Program-made: the position numbers and the translations under genes
Shown: piece after piece, positions 50,323-57,556 of the stretch
Position numbering within the stretch: position 1 is the first letter of the stretch
Layout: each line of letters opens with the position of its first letter
Notes under the pieces: generated by a model
Told to the model about the DNA's origin: nothing
The model's database searches: none
Seen by the model: only the letters and a program-made list of their open reading frames with translations
IMG/VR virus record: IMGVR_UViG_3300008111_001025
Coordinates: 81,345 to 145,344 of that record
Origin: a virus
Strand: one strand, 5' to 3'
Length of the DNA: 64,000 nt

Positions 50323-51179
50323 TAAGTACCCCATTCATTTTTAAATAGCGGCACTTGCAAACGATCGCTATAGCGTAATCCGTTTTTCATTGCCAGTAAT
50401 GCTACATTCTTATTGTTTAGTGCGTACACACTTTCTACACCGCCAACTGGCATTAGATAAACATGCCCGTCAAAACCAGCCGCACGATATTCTTCAGTTG
50501 CACGTTTAGCATCTTCAAAATCTTGTTCTGTAGCAATAACAAACTTCAAATATGCTGTACCAACTTTTTCGTATTCACAAACTATTTCAGGAAGAATTGC
50601 TTCTTCCCACTTCTCACCACTACATGGAAGTTTAGCACTTACACTGAATGTAACTTCTCTCTCGTCACTACCAAGAAACCAATCTGTTAAGTATTCTTTA
50701 AATTCTGGAGTAAGTCTCTGGGTACCGTTTGTTTCAAATGTAATCTCTTTCAAACCCGCCATCTTAGGATGACTTAGCAAGTCTGGATAAGCACGTTGCC
50801 AACCTAGTAAAGGTTCGCCGCCTGTAATTACAAGATGTTCGTCTTCCCACTCATTGTATGGCAGTATCTCCATAATGCGATCAGCAATGGCATCACTAGT
50901 AAGCATTGGACTTAGATCTTTAAATGCTGGATGCCAACTTGCATAACTATCACATCCTGTACTTACTAACGGAAGTTCTTCATATTTTTGAAAAGACTCT
51001 ATATTTGCATGTGTATACGCAATATCATCTGCTTCAATACTAATTTTATCACGCGGCATACCAAAGCCTGCACATTTAAAGTTGCAGCCGAATGTGCGTA
51101 AAAAGACACTAGGTACACCCATGTACCTACCTTCGCCTTGTATACTGTAAAAAAGTTCTGCTATTTTTATTTTGCTCAT
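50322..51179 (-). CDS. queE: 7-carboxy-7-deazaguanine synthase QueE (radical SAM)
   Basis: 'IAELFYSIQGEGRYMGVPSVFLR' (in parts) is the QueE N-terminus. C32-NFK-C36 begins the cluster motif and C76 ('STGCDSYASWHP') fits as the third ligand after an insertion, where E. coli-type QueE has C-x3-C-x2-C-D-T. 'LVITGGEPLLGWQ' (GGEP at 120-123) and 'ITFETNGTQ' follow. QueE converts 6-carboxytetrahydropterin to CDG with SAM and Mg2+. It belongs with FolE, the QueD-like protein, the QueC-like protein and DpdA in 7-deazaguanine supply. Overlaps neighbours by 1-4 bp. Confidence 0.88.
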   Translation of the reverse strand: MSKIKIAELFYSIQGEGRYMGVPSVFLRTFGCNFKCAGFGMPRDKISIEADDIAYTHANIESFQKYEELPLVSTGCDSYASWHPAFKDLSPMLTSDAIADRIMEILPYNEWEDEHLVITGGEPLLGWQRAYPDLLSHPKMAGLKEITFETNGTQRLTPEFKEYLTDWFLGSDEREVTFSVSAKLPCSGEKWEEAILPEIVCEYEKVGTAYLKFVIATEQDFEDAKRATEEYRAAGFDGHVYLMPVGGVESVYALNNKNVALLAMKNGLRYSDRLQVPLFKNEWGT

Positions 51180-51451
51180 GCTTTTAATGATTCCATGGTT
51201 GCTATTTTTGCAATACGATCGCCAAAGTCTTGATCATTAGTGATAATATAAGTTTGGTTATGACTGCGATCCTTTATGCGATCATAGTAACGAAACTCTA
51301 CAACTTTGCCGCCTATTGCATTGTATACTTTAAAGTTTAACACAGGTTCGCCTTCAATGCAATCACTTTCTCTACTAGATATGCATATATCTTTTCCAGG
51401 AGTATCTTCTTCAAACATCCAATTACGTAATTTACGTTTAATCCATTTCAT
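51176..51451 (-). CDS. small conserved phage protein (91 aa)
   Basis: The ATG at 51451 follows AAAGGA and overlaps the previous gene. 'MKWIKRKLRNWMFEEDTPG' then 'NFKVYNAIGGKVVEFRYYDR' and 'IITNDQDFGDRIAKI' are visible. Function unknown. Coupled to queE downstream by a 4-bp overlap. Confidence 0.7.
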   Translation of the reverse strand: MKWIKRKLRNWMFEEDTPGKDICISSRESDCIEGEPVLNFKVYNAIGGKVVEFRYYDRIKDRSHNQTYIITNDQDFGDRIAKIATMESLKA

Positions 51452-51663
51452 ACTTTGTCCTTTAACCACTCGTCTACTTTGGCTTCTGCTTCTTCCTGTG
51501 AAACAGCATAAGCATAAATCCAATAACATTCATCCTTGCCTTTAATATCAAATGGCACAGGTCCGTTAAACAATATACCGTCTTCTAACATACGTTTAAC
51601 TTCAAACTTTTTTAAATTTCTAGCACGATTAATTAAATCGTTAGTCATGTCTATTGAGTTCAT
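51448..51663 (-). CDS. small conserved phage protein (71 aa)
   Basis: The ATG at 51663 follows AAAGGA. 'NDLINRARNLKKFEVKRML' and 'ECYWIYAYAVSQEEAEAKVD' suggest a small alpha/beta protein. Function unknown. Overlaps both neighbours by 4 bp. Confidence 0.68.
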   Translation of the reverse strand: MNSIDMTNDLINRARNLKKFEVKRMLEDGILFNGPVPFDIKGKDECYWIYAYAVSQEEAEAKVDEWLKDKV

Positions 51664-52322
51664 TTTGTTTCCTTTATTAAACCACGCCACAGTACTACAT
51701 GTTCGTTGGACCATTGATTGCCGTCCCATTGTGCATATGTAGGAAATGGCCAATTAGGTGTTACACTTGAAGTAATTTGATAAGTACCGTTTCTTACAGG
51801 ATTAATATTTACAGAAAACCAATCAGTTACTTCTGGCTCTTCAACTACTATTTCTTCAACAGATTTAATAGGAACTCCGCCTACAGAAATATTTTTATCA
51901 GGTTCGCCTTGAAATACTTCGCCAGTATCTTGATTAGTAAGTTCTAAAGGACCGTAGTAGTGATATTCTGTATCGTCTAGCATCCAACCTAACGCCTCAA
52001 CAGCTTCGTATGTATCTTCGTCCCAAGCAGTATTAAACTCTTCAAGGTCTGTATCAGTACAGTTACGACCTGCTTCAGTGTCTGCCCAACATCCGTCAAT
52101 TAGGTCCCATAGTTCCCAACATTCGTCATTTTCAATACAGCTAAGTTCGTAACCGTCTTCGTTTTTAAGTTCTTCGTCAGTAAGTGGTCGCTCATCTGAT
52201 TCTACGCTAAAAGTACCCCAGCGATAACCTTCTTCGCGAATAATTACCTTGCTGTCTTTATACCAAAATTGTCGCTCAACAGCGGATTTTTTATATTGTG
52301 GTGAAAGTTTCCAAGTAGTCAT
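51660..52322 (-). CDS. conserved acidic phage protein (220 aa)
   Basis: The ATG at 52322 follows AAGGA. It is very acidic in the middle ('WDLIDGCWADTEAGRNCTD', 'EFNTAWDEDTYEAVEALGW'). C-terminal 'NGTYQITSSVTPNWPFPTYAQWDGNQW' (in parts) looks like a small Trp-rich beta domain. Function unknown. It lies between folE and the small genes leading to queE in one operon. Confidence 0.7.
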   Translation of the reverse strand: MTTWKLSPQYKKSAVERQFWYKDSKVIIREEGYRWGTFSVESDERPLTDEELKNEDGYELSCIENDECWELWDLIDGCWADTEAGRNCTDTDLEEFNTAWDEDTYEAVEALGWMLDDTEYHYYGPLELTNQDTGEVFQGEPDKNISVGGVPIKSVEEIVVEEPEVTDWFSVNINPVRNGTYQITSSVTPNWPFPTYAQWDGNQWSNEHVVLWRGLIKETK

Positions 52323-52332
52323 ATTTTGTTCC

Positions 52333-53172
52333 TTATCTCGGTGCAAACTCTTGTTGTAATTTGATATTGTCAAAGAATTCTTTCTTTGTATGAGGATCAT
52401 CTTTAAATGTTCCTTTAAGGACTGTAGTCTGTGTTAGTGAGCTATGCGCCATAATGCCGCGATTCTCACAACATCCATGTGTTGCTTGAATGTATACTGC
52501 TACGTTTTCGGAGTCAGTAGCTTTACTAATCTCACGGGCAATGTCGTTGCAAAGCTCCTCCTGGAGTGTGCCTCGTCTAGCACACCACTGTGCAATACGT
52601 GTGTACTTGCTGAGCCCAATAAGTTTCTGAGCGGCAATAATACCAATATAAGCAACGCCACTAACGGGTTGATGATGATGACTGCACATACTGCGAAGCT
52701 CACTACGAACAACCAACATACCTTCGTAACGGTCCTGCGAGTCGTTTGGAAATGCTGTTGCGTCTGGTCCTGGTTCATATCTGCCACTCATAATTTCGTT
52801 GAAGTACATTTTAGCAAGCCGTCTTGCTGTACCATGCGAGTTAGGATCGTTTTCACGATCAATCAACAAAGTATCTAATACTTGTTCAAATGCTTCTGTA
52901 GCTTCGTTGATTAAATGTTCTTTATCACTTTCGTGTAAGTAATCACTTATATTGTCTCCAGCCCAATATCTCTTTCCTTCTCTTTTCATTTTAGCACGTA
53001 GTACAGCAGATAGACTAGATTCCTTATATCCGCCGTCACCTGCCATTGCGTCAAGTGCTGTTTCTTTTTTAATATAAACCGGCTTACCCAATGGTTCATA
53101 TTTCTCTTCAACAAACTCCCTGTTGTCAGGACCGTTCATTATCGGATCCGGTTTAAATTCTGCTTTTGTCAA
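52333..53172 (-). CDS. folE: GTP cyclohydrolase I (FolE)
   Basis: 'SMCSHHHQPVSGVAYIG' carries the zinc Cys and His, 'LIGLSKYTRIAQWCARRGTLQEELCNDIA' (in parts) the family core, and 'HGCCENRGIMA' the third zinc Cys. FolE makes dihydroneopterin triphosphate from GTP, the first step towards folate or 7-deazaguanines. 279 residues, with ~80 extra N-terminal residues. The start is a TTG at 53172 with GGAGA seven bases upstream, directly behind a perfect sigma70 promoter. Context with QueE, the QueD-like protein and DpdA supports a preQ0 role. Confidence 0.93.
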   Translation of the reverse strand: MTKAEFKPDPIMNGPDNREFVEEKYEPLGKPVYIKKETALDAMAGDGGYKESSLSAVLRAKMKREGKRYWAGDNISDYLHESDKEHLINEATEAFEQVLDTLLIDRENDPNSHGTARRLAKMYFNEIMSGRYEPGPDATAFPNDSQDRYEGMLVVRSELRSMCSHHHQPVSGVAYIGIIAAQKLIGLSKYTRIAQWCARRGTLQEELCNDIAREISKATDSENVAVYIQATHGCCENRGIMAHSSLTQTTVLKGTFKDDPHTKKEFFDNIKLQQEFAPR

Positions 53173-53188
53173 TTTTATTCTCCGAGTT

Positions 53189-53206
53189 ATAGACGTGGAT
53201 GTCTAT
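53189..53206 (-). promoter_or_regulatory. 5'-terminal hairpin in the folE leader
   Basis: ATAGAC and GTCTAT form a perfect 6-bp stem with a 6-nt loop, positioned at the predicted 5' end of the folE mRNA and just upstream of the ribosome-binding GGAGA. It could stabilise the mRNA or be an operator or RNA-binding site. It does not match preQ1 riboswitch consensus sequences I know. Confidence 0.4.
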
Positions 53207-53212
53207 TGTTAA

Positions 53213-53241
53213 ATTATATACTTTATTTAGATCGTTGTCAA
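53213..53241 (-). promoter_or_regulatory. perfect consensus sigma70 promoter for the folE-queE operon
   Basis: TTGACA (53241-53236), 17-nt spacer and TATAAT (53218-53213) on the minus strand, the exact consensus with ideal spacing. It lies in the gap between the genes at 53242 and folE and implies strong early transcription by host polymerase. Confidence 0.85.
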
Positions 53242-53448
53242 TCATTCTGAAAAATATTTGTTAAGCATTTCTAGCTTATCATCATATTCTGCAATTTGAG
53301 CTATCTCTGCTTCAATAGCACTCATTATGTCTGTATGCTCTGGAATAGCAATTGGGTTCCGTAACATAGTTTCAACATTCATTCTATGTTTTAAAATATG
53401 TGATTCAAAATGTGCTTTACTGGCTTGTAGTAGTTCTTTACGCATCAT
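53242..53448 (-). CDS. small conserved T4-like phage protein (68 aa)
   Basis: AGGAG precedes the ATG at 53448. 'KELLQASKAHFESHILKHRMNVE' (in parts) and 'IEAEIAQIAEYDDKLEMLNKYF' indicate two amphipathic helices. I associate similar small proteins with marine T4-like phages. Function unknown. It overlaps the small gene upstream by 11 bp. Confidence 0.75.
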   Translation of the reverse strand: MMRKELLQASKAHFESHILKHRMNVETMLRNPIAIPEHTDIMSAIEAEIAQIAEYDDKLEMLNKYFSE

Positions 53449-53617
53449 TGTCTCCTTGTTCTAATGCTTCTTTTAATTGCTTATCTTCATACTCAGCTAA
53501 ACGTTGTCTAAATTCTTCTTCAGGCAGTCCGTGCCAACCAATACATTTACCTGTAGGACTGCGACCACATCCGCAGTTACCGATTTCGTTAACATCTTCT
53601 TTTACTCTTACTTGCAT
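53438..53617 (-). CDS. small Cys/His-motif protein (59 aa, CDGSH-like)
   Basis: AAAGGA lies before the ATG at 53617 and the frame ends with TAA at 53440-53438. The central 'NCGCGRSPTGKCIGWHGL' is C-x-C-x7-C-x3-H, one residue shorter than the CDGSH iron-sulfur motif C-x-C-x2-S-x3-P-x-C-D-G-S-H, and the Ser is in register. The C-terminus is a charged helix. It may bind 2Fe-2S or zinc (inference). Overlaps both neighbours, as expected for a real gene in this operon. Confidence 0.72.
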   Translation of the reverse strand: MQVRVKEDVNEIGNCGCGRSPTGKCIGWHGLPEEEFRQRLAEYEDKQLKEALEQGDNDA

Positions 53618-53961
53618 ATAGTTTCCTTTTTATAGTTGCCTTTTTCTGGTATAACATGACGTACTCCGCCTCTAGGATCTTCCATGTCTCCCTTTCTACG
53701 GGGAATTAAGTGTATGTGCGGATACATAACAGTTTGGCCTGCTGCCTCGCCTACATTTTGTCCAATATTAAATGCATCGCAGTATCCACGCTCAACCCAG
53801 TCATAACCCCACTTGTAGGCTGCTTCCCAACATTTTACCATGTGAGACCAATCTTCTACTTTAGGTACAAACAATAAATGTCCGTCAGTTACAGGAAATC
53901 CGTCCTTGTATACTGTAAAATCTTTAGAATCAATTAATACGTTAGTCCATGGTCCTGGCAT
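53608..53961 (-). CDS. HIT-family nucleotide hydrolase-like protein
   Basis: The ATG at 53961 is preferred because GAGGA precedes it. An ATG at 53976 is in frame. 'DGHLLFVPKVEDWSHM', 'AFNIGQNVGEAAGQTVMYPH' and 'IHLIPRR' follow the histidine-triad family order, with the first triad His replaced by Tyr (YPHIHLIPR against HxHxHxxPR) and the nucleophilic middle His kept. HIT proteins hydrolyse or transfer nucleotides such as Ap4A or AMP-amines. Conserved in marine T4-like phages. The specific substrate is unknown. Confidence 0.83.
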   Translation of the reverse strand: MPGPWTNVLIDSKDFTVYKDGFPVTDGHLLFVPKVEDWSHMVKCWEAAYKWGYDWVERGYCDAFNIGQNVGEAAGQTVMYPHIHLIPRRKGDMEDPRGGVRHVIPEKGNYKKETICK

Positions 53962-54193
53962 TTTTCTGTTCCTCATAGGATTTAAATAAACGAGTTACTG
54001 CTTCCATTTGTTCTTGGAATACATCTGGTGCGCCGTCGGCTGCACGTTTCATATCCCAGTCGCTAGGATAATGACGCAAACAATGTCTAGCGCCGTCTTT
54101 AATTGCTTTCGGGACTCGAGGAGTATTCAGAATCTCAACTAAAAATTTTTGAGTCTGTACCACTGCTCGATACCTTTCGTCAGGTAGTGTCAT
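53942..54193 (-). CDS. BPSL0761-like small conserved protein (83 aa)
   Basis: The ATG at 54193 lies in an ATGA overlap with the phosphoribosyltransferase stop. An upstream ATG at 54208 is possible. 'TLPDERYRAVVQTQKFLVEIL' and 'AIKDGARHCLRHYPSDWDMKRA' match the pattern of the small BPSL0761 family ('MT.P.ER.RAV..T..FL', 'R..A..LLRHYP'). Function unknown in bacteria as well. Confidence 0.65.
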   Translation of the reverse strand: MTLPDERYRAVVQTQKFLVEILNTPRVPKAIKDGARHCLRHYPSDWDMKRAADGAPDVFQEQMEAVTRLFKSYEEQKNARTMD

Positions 54194-54735
54194 TCTGATT
54201 GTTCCCATGGATATACTAACCAAACATCTTCTTCTGCCTTGTTTACTTCTGTACTGTAGTAGCTAACTTCGTCAAACTTAGAACTTAGATTGTTAGTTAG
54301 CACTGCAAATCTAACGTTCTTACCCCACACACTATTCCATGCTGAATCTTCGTTTGGAAAACATCCACTAGACCAATCTTCTTTGATCCAATTAAACGTA
54401 GCACCGGTATCGTTGATATCATCGATAACAAGGATATTCTTTCTTTTTGAAATATCCCATCTACTCTTTAATGTCAATTGCTCTTCAGGTGATACAACCC
54501 CAAATGCATCTTCAGCTATACCTAAATCACTTACACATTGGCCACCATCACGCAGACTAACTTCTAGTGGGCGCATAGGAATATCAGTTAGATGACTTAG
54601 TATTACAGCAGGTATAGCACCGCCACGAGTAATACCAACAATGTAGTCTGGACGCCAATTATCTTTGTACATCTGCATACTGATGCCTACACACATGTGT
54701 TGAATATCAGACCAAGTGTAGTAGAGTTTCTTCAT
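54190..54735 (-). CDS. type I phosphoribosyltransferase
   Basis: 'YIVGITRGGAIPAVILSHL' is the PPi loop and 'NILVIDDINDTGATFNW' the 13-residue PRPP-binding motif with the two acidic residues. 181 residues fits xanthine/hypoxanthine-guanine-type enzymes. The hood region ('MRPLEVSLRDGGQ') does not identify the base. A role in purine salvage during infection is likely. Coupled to its neighbours by 4-bp overlaps. Confidence 0.86.
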   Translation of the reverse strand: MKKLYYTWSDIQHMCVGISMQMYKDNWRPDYIVGITRGGAIPAVILSHLTDIPMRPLEVSLRDGGQCVSDLGIAEDAFGVVSPEEQLTLKSRWDISKRKNILVIDDINDTGATFNWIKEDWSSGCFPNEDSAWNSVWGKNVRFAVLTNNLSSKFDEVSYYSTEVNKAEEDVWLVYPWEQSE

Positions 54736-54962
54736 TGCGTTAAACCGTAGGCCAATGCTTGAAGTTCTTCTTTAGTCATAAAAAAATTGTATGTTTGACT
54801 ATCGGCAACTTCACCGTCTTTTAAACTTTCTTGAATAAGTTCAAGACTAAACAATCCCTTAGGGTTTAGTACTTCGTGTTTTACCATGCGTACACGATAA
54901 CCATCGTGTTCTTTAATTGTCATTTCTCTACGAGTGTGTGCAACTGATTCATGTAGTTTCAT
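54732..54962 (-). CDS. small conserved phage protein (76 aa)
   Basis: 'EMTIKEHDGYRVRMVKHEVLN' (in parts), 'LFSLELIQESLKDGEV' and 'FFMTKEELQALAYGL' suggest a small beta-rich protein with a C-terminal helix. Function unknown. Overlaps both neighbours by 4 bp. Confidence 0.68.
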   Translation of the reverse strand: MKLHESVAHTRREMTIKEHDGYRVRMVKHEVLNPKGLFSLELIQESLKDGEVADSQTYNFFMTKEELQALAYGLTQ

Positions 54963-55384
54963 TTTGAGTCCTTTATAGTTTCAAATATTTTATACTTTTC
55001 TTCGGCAAGTCGATACTCTTGTGCCGCCTCTTTAATTTTTATATTAACATCACTTTGAAGTTTTTGCAAGAGTAATTGATATTGTTCTCCTGATTGTTTA
55101 AGTCCTTTAAACTTTGATTCTAAATCCCTGTTACGATTTACAACGCCAGTGACTGCCATTAAATCTTTAAGTACTTGTTCAACATCAATGCCGTTAACGT
55201 CAAGCGGAACAGTAACAGTCATCCGACCTTGATTTATTATCAAACTAGCATCTACAGACGAATTAGTAATTGCAGAGGTAGTATATCCACCATTGACTAC
55301 TGTATTGTTATTAGGAGCAAGATTATTATACAATGAATTAACAGTCCATGCAATCGGATTGGATTTAGTATTAACTGTTCCCAT
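54959..55384 (-). CDS. hypothetical phage protein with C-terminal coiled coil (141 aa)
   Basis: The first ~55 residues are Asn/Thr/Ser-rich and beta-like ('LYNNLAPNNNTVVNGGYTTS'). The last ~70 are a Lys/Glu/Gln helix ('YQLLLQKLQSDVNIKIKEAA') likely to form a coiled coil. Function unknown. It resembles in composition the protein at 55807 and might be structural (inference). Confidence 0.65.
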   Translation of the reverse strand: MGTVNTKSNPIAWTVNSLYNNLAPNNNTVVNGGYTTSAITNSSVDASLIINQGRMTVTVPLDVNGIDVEQVLKDLMAVTGVVNRNRDLESKFKGLKQSGEQYQLLLQKLQSDVNIKIKEAAQEYRLAEEKYKIFETIKDSK

Positions 55385-55823
55385 GCCGTTCCTTTAGATA
55401 TTGTTCGTTTGGTATCCATTTATTGTTAACTAAAAATCCCCAATCACGTTTATGTGGACCAGGCATAAAAAGTGTCCAAGCAGTGACACCTTCTTTTAGT
55501 TCAATGCGATGATAGCTATTAGGACTGCAAATACGGAAATGCCCAGGACCTCTCCATTTACGCACTTCACATGATTTAGTGCCGTCTGAATTAAATTGCG
55601 GAATCCATTCGTAGTAACCGCCTTTAAGAATTAATGTAGCATAAGGCCAAGGATGATCATGTACATCATCTGGATCGCCTTTTAAAAACTTGTGTAAAAA
55701 TATATTGAAAGGAAAACGTTCTCTTTCTTTTAAGAAAAGATAGTAACGCTCTAAATACGGCTCGTCATTAACACGATCCATAATAATTCTTTTTCTACCT
55801 AAACGTTCAAGAATTTTCAGCAT
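55371..55823 (-). CDS. cupin-like phage protein (150 aa)
   Basis: The ATG at 55823 overlaps the upstream gene. An in-frame start at 55853 is less likely. 'DDVHDHPWPYATLILKGGYY' gives an H-x-H cupin motif, 'GHFRICSPNSYHRIELKEGV' the second His strand, and 'AWTLFMPGPHKRDWGFLV' closes the barrel. These are metal ligands of a small cupin. Conserved in T4-like marine phages, function unknown. Confidence 0.75.
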   Translation of the reverse strand: MLKILERLGRKRIIMDRVNDEPYLERYYLFLKERERFPFNIFLHKFLKGDPDDVHDHPWPYATLILKGGYYEWIPQFNSDGTKSCEVRKWRGPGHFRICSPNSYHRIELKEGVTAWTLFMPGPHKRDWGFLVNNKWIPNEQYLKERHGNS

Positions 55824-56205
55824 CTTTCTTACCTTTCCAATCTTGTAGTACAAGATCGTATACTGTTTTGAAGTTTTCGTATACCTTTGCTAGTGCAGGG
55901 TATTCTTTACACATAGATTCAACTTCAACTATTTCGATATGCGTGTTTTGTGTGGTTACCCACCATTGGGGGTCTACAGGGCTTATTGTAGTGTAAGTTC
56001 CACCAGCGCCGCTGGTTATCGTATTATATCCACCTGCACCACTGCCTATACTAATAGTATCATCAAGAGTTATTGTATAACTGCTATCTATTGAACCTAG
56101 ATCTTGTGCTAGGATGCCAACACCGCTACCGCCAAGATATGTAGTTGTTGAACCGTATGTGTCGTTTAAATTTATAACAACAGTGTTGGAATCTTTATCA
56201 TCCAT
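55807..56205 (-). CDS. conserved T4-like phage protein (132 aa)
   Basis: A Gly/Ser/Thr/Asp-rich beta N-terminus ('TTTYLGGSGVGILAQDLG') is followed by 'VESMCKEYPALAKVYENF' and 'YDLVLQDWKGKK', a helical ending I associate with short marine T4-like phage proteins. Function unknown. Overlaps the glycosyltransferase upstream by 8 bp. Confidence 0.72.
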   Translation of the reverse strand: MDDKDSNTVVINLNDTYGSTTTYLGGSGVGILAQDLGSIDSSYTITLDDTISIGSGAGGYNTITSGAGGTYTTISPVDPQWWVTTQNTHIEIVEVESMCKEYPALAKVYENFKTVYDLVLQDWKGKKDAENS

Positions 56206-57289
56206 TTATTGCCTCATAAAGAGCTTTTCCTGAGAAGAATTCTTTTTTAAGTTTTGCTGTTTGTTTAAGTAAGCTAGGAAGAAAACTTTCGTAATTTTCC
56301 ATATATTCAACTACTTGATTTACTATTTGTTTTCTATTTTGAATATAAGATCCAAAATCTTCTGTCCATGTACTAGGATACTTAAACTCTGCTAAAGCCA
56401 TTTCAGAATAGCTTAAACGATCAGGAACCATTGGAATAGCATTTACTAGAGCGCCTTCGTACCAACTAATACCTAATGTTTCTTGCAAGTTAGCTGAAAA
56501 CACTAATTTAGCACGACCAAGAATATTATGATATTCGTTCTTAGTTAATTGTTGCTCTTGACAAATTACAAATTCATACTGAGGTAGTTGTTCTTTAAGA
56601 TCGCGAAAAATATCAACTTGTTTCTCGGGAGCAATACGATGAGGGAAAACAATTAAATTTTCCTTATCCATGCATTTGTAACTGTCTAGGCTGTGTTCTA
56701 GATATTCCATAGGCCAGCCCACACGTTTGATTCTAGGATGTTCGCCAGCCAATGCATCAGCTATATCATCTTCTATCCAAGGATTATCTAGACCAAACAA
56801 TGTTCTTACAAACATGTCAATGTGAAAATCTGTAGCAAAGAAGTTATCGTCGTATGTAAAAAACATACTCTGTTCAGCATGTCTTACCCAAGGCTTGTTT
56901 CCAATCAGTCGACCTAAGAAATCTTGAGGATCATAACTACCAGCATGCCATAAGCCACCAATTCTGATATTAATGTTTAGCAATTCAGCCATGTAACGAA
57001 GCTGTATAACTGTAGGGTTCCACGCATCAGTATAAAGGAAGTAGTCGCCATCTTTAACATCTCCCCTACAAAACATCTCCCCTATGGTTTCCAACTGTTT
57101 ACTTTTATAAACATTAGTACCACCAAAATTAAGAAATGCTCCAGGAGTTGTAGCTTGTGGTGTATCACCGCCACTAATGACTACTACTTCTTTATTCGTA
57201 GCATGATGCAGTTGTTTAGGTAAGTATTCCTTCCACTGCTTAGTATAGCGAGTGTCAACTGCTTCAATATCTACGATATAGATTGTCAT
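56198..57289 (-). CDS. GT-B glycosyltransferase
   Basis: The C-lobe is recognisable: 'IVFPHRIAPEKQVDIFRDL', 'EFVICQEQQLTKNEYHNIL', 'AKLVFSANLQETLGISWYEGALVNAIPMVP' (in parts). The E-(x7)-E pattern ('QETLGISWYEG') is the donor-binding motif of family 4-type retaining transferases. The N-lobe has 'YFLYTDAWNPTVIQLRYM' and 'IRIGGLWHAGSYDP'. 363 residues, cytoplasmic. It lies in the replication module among deazaguanine genes, so DNA-base glycosylation is conceivable, but virion or host glycan targets are as likely. Confidence 0.8.
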   Translation of the reverse strand: MTIYIVDIEAVDTRYTKQWKEYLPKQLHHATNKEVVVISGGDTPQATTPGAFLNFGGTNVYKSKQLETIGEMFCRGDVKDGDYFLYTDAWNPTVIQLRYMAELLNINIRIGGLWHAGSYDPQDFLGRLIGNKPWVRHAEQSMFFTYDDNFFATDFHIDMFVRTLFGLDNPWIEDDIADALAGEHPRIKRVGWPMEYLEHSLDSYKCMDKENLIVFPHRIAPEKQVDIFRDLKEQLPQYEFVICQEQQLTKNEYHNILGRAKLVFSANLQETLGISWYEGALVNAIPMVPDRLSYSEMALAEFKYPSTWTEDFGSYIQNRKQIVNQVVEYMENYESFLPSLLKQTAKLKKEFFSGKALYEAING

Positions 57290-57543
57290 TAAGAACCTCT
57301 ACGGTCGTAAAAACGTTTTGCACCATTGTTAGTATTGGTGTTATTGTTGTAATTATTAAATCTACCACGACTCTTCGATTTGTAGATTAAGAATTTTTGG
57401 TAAGCCTGCCAAACAGGCGACTGGGTATCATAAAGATCCTTCTCATCGAAAGGATACCCACCGTAACCTTCGAAGCGACAAAAGTCGCGGAACTTATCCA
57501 AGTCGTCGAAAATTTTATTGACTGGAGGAAAAGTTTGTGCCAT
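57289..57543 (-). CDS. small conserved T4-like phage protein with Asn/Arg-rich tail (84 aa)
   Basis: AAAGGT precedes the ATG. 'DDLDKFRDFCRFEGYGGYPF' and 'SPVWQAYQKFLIYKSKSRGR' are followed by a disordered Asn/Thr/Arg tail that could contact nucleic acid. Function unknown. TAATG overlap with the glycosyltransferase gene. Confidence 0.73.
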   Translation of the reverse strand: MAQTFPPVNKIFDDLDKFRDFCRFEGYGGYPFDEKDLYDTQSPVWQAYQKFLIYKSKSRGRFNNYNNNTNTNNGAKRFYDRRGS

Positions 57544-57556
57544 TTTAATTTACCTT

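Noticed and set aside
49943-50344. Plus-strand 133-codon frame opposite the Ala-rich protein at 49873
   Set aside because: Composition (Ser/Ala/Phe repeats) is the antisense image of an Ala/Glu/Lys helix; the minus-strand gene has conserved text and fits the operon.
53189-53206. preQ1 or other riboswitch in the folE leader
   Set aside because: The leader is only ~35 nt and shows one short stem; the sequence does not match preQ1-I/II cores I know, so it is recorded only as a hairpin.
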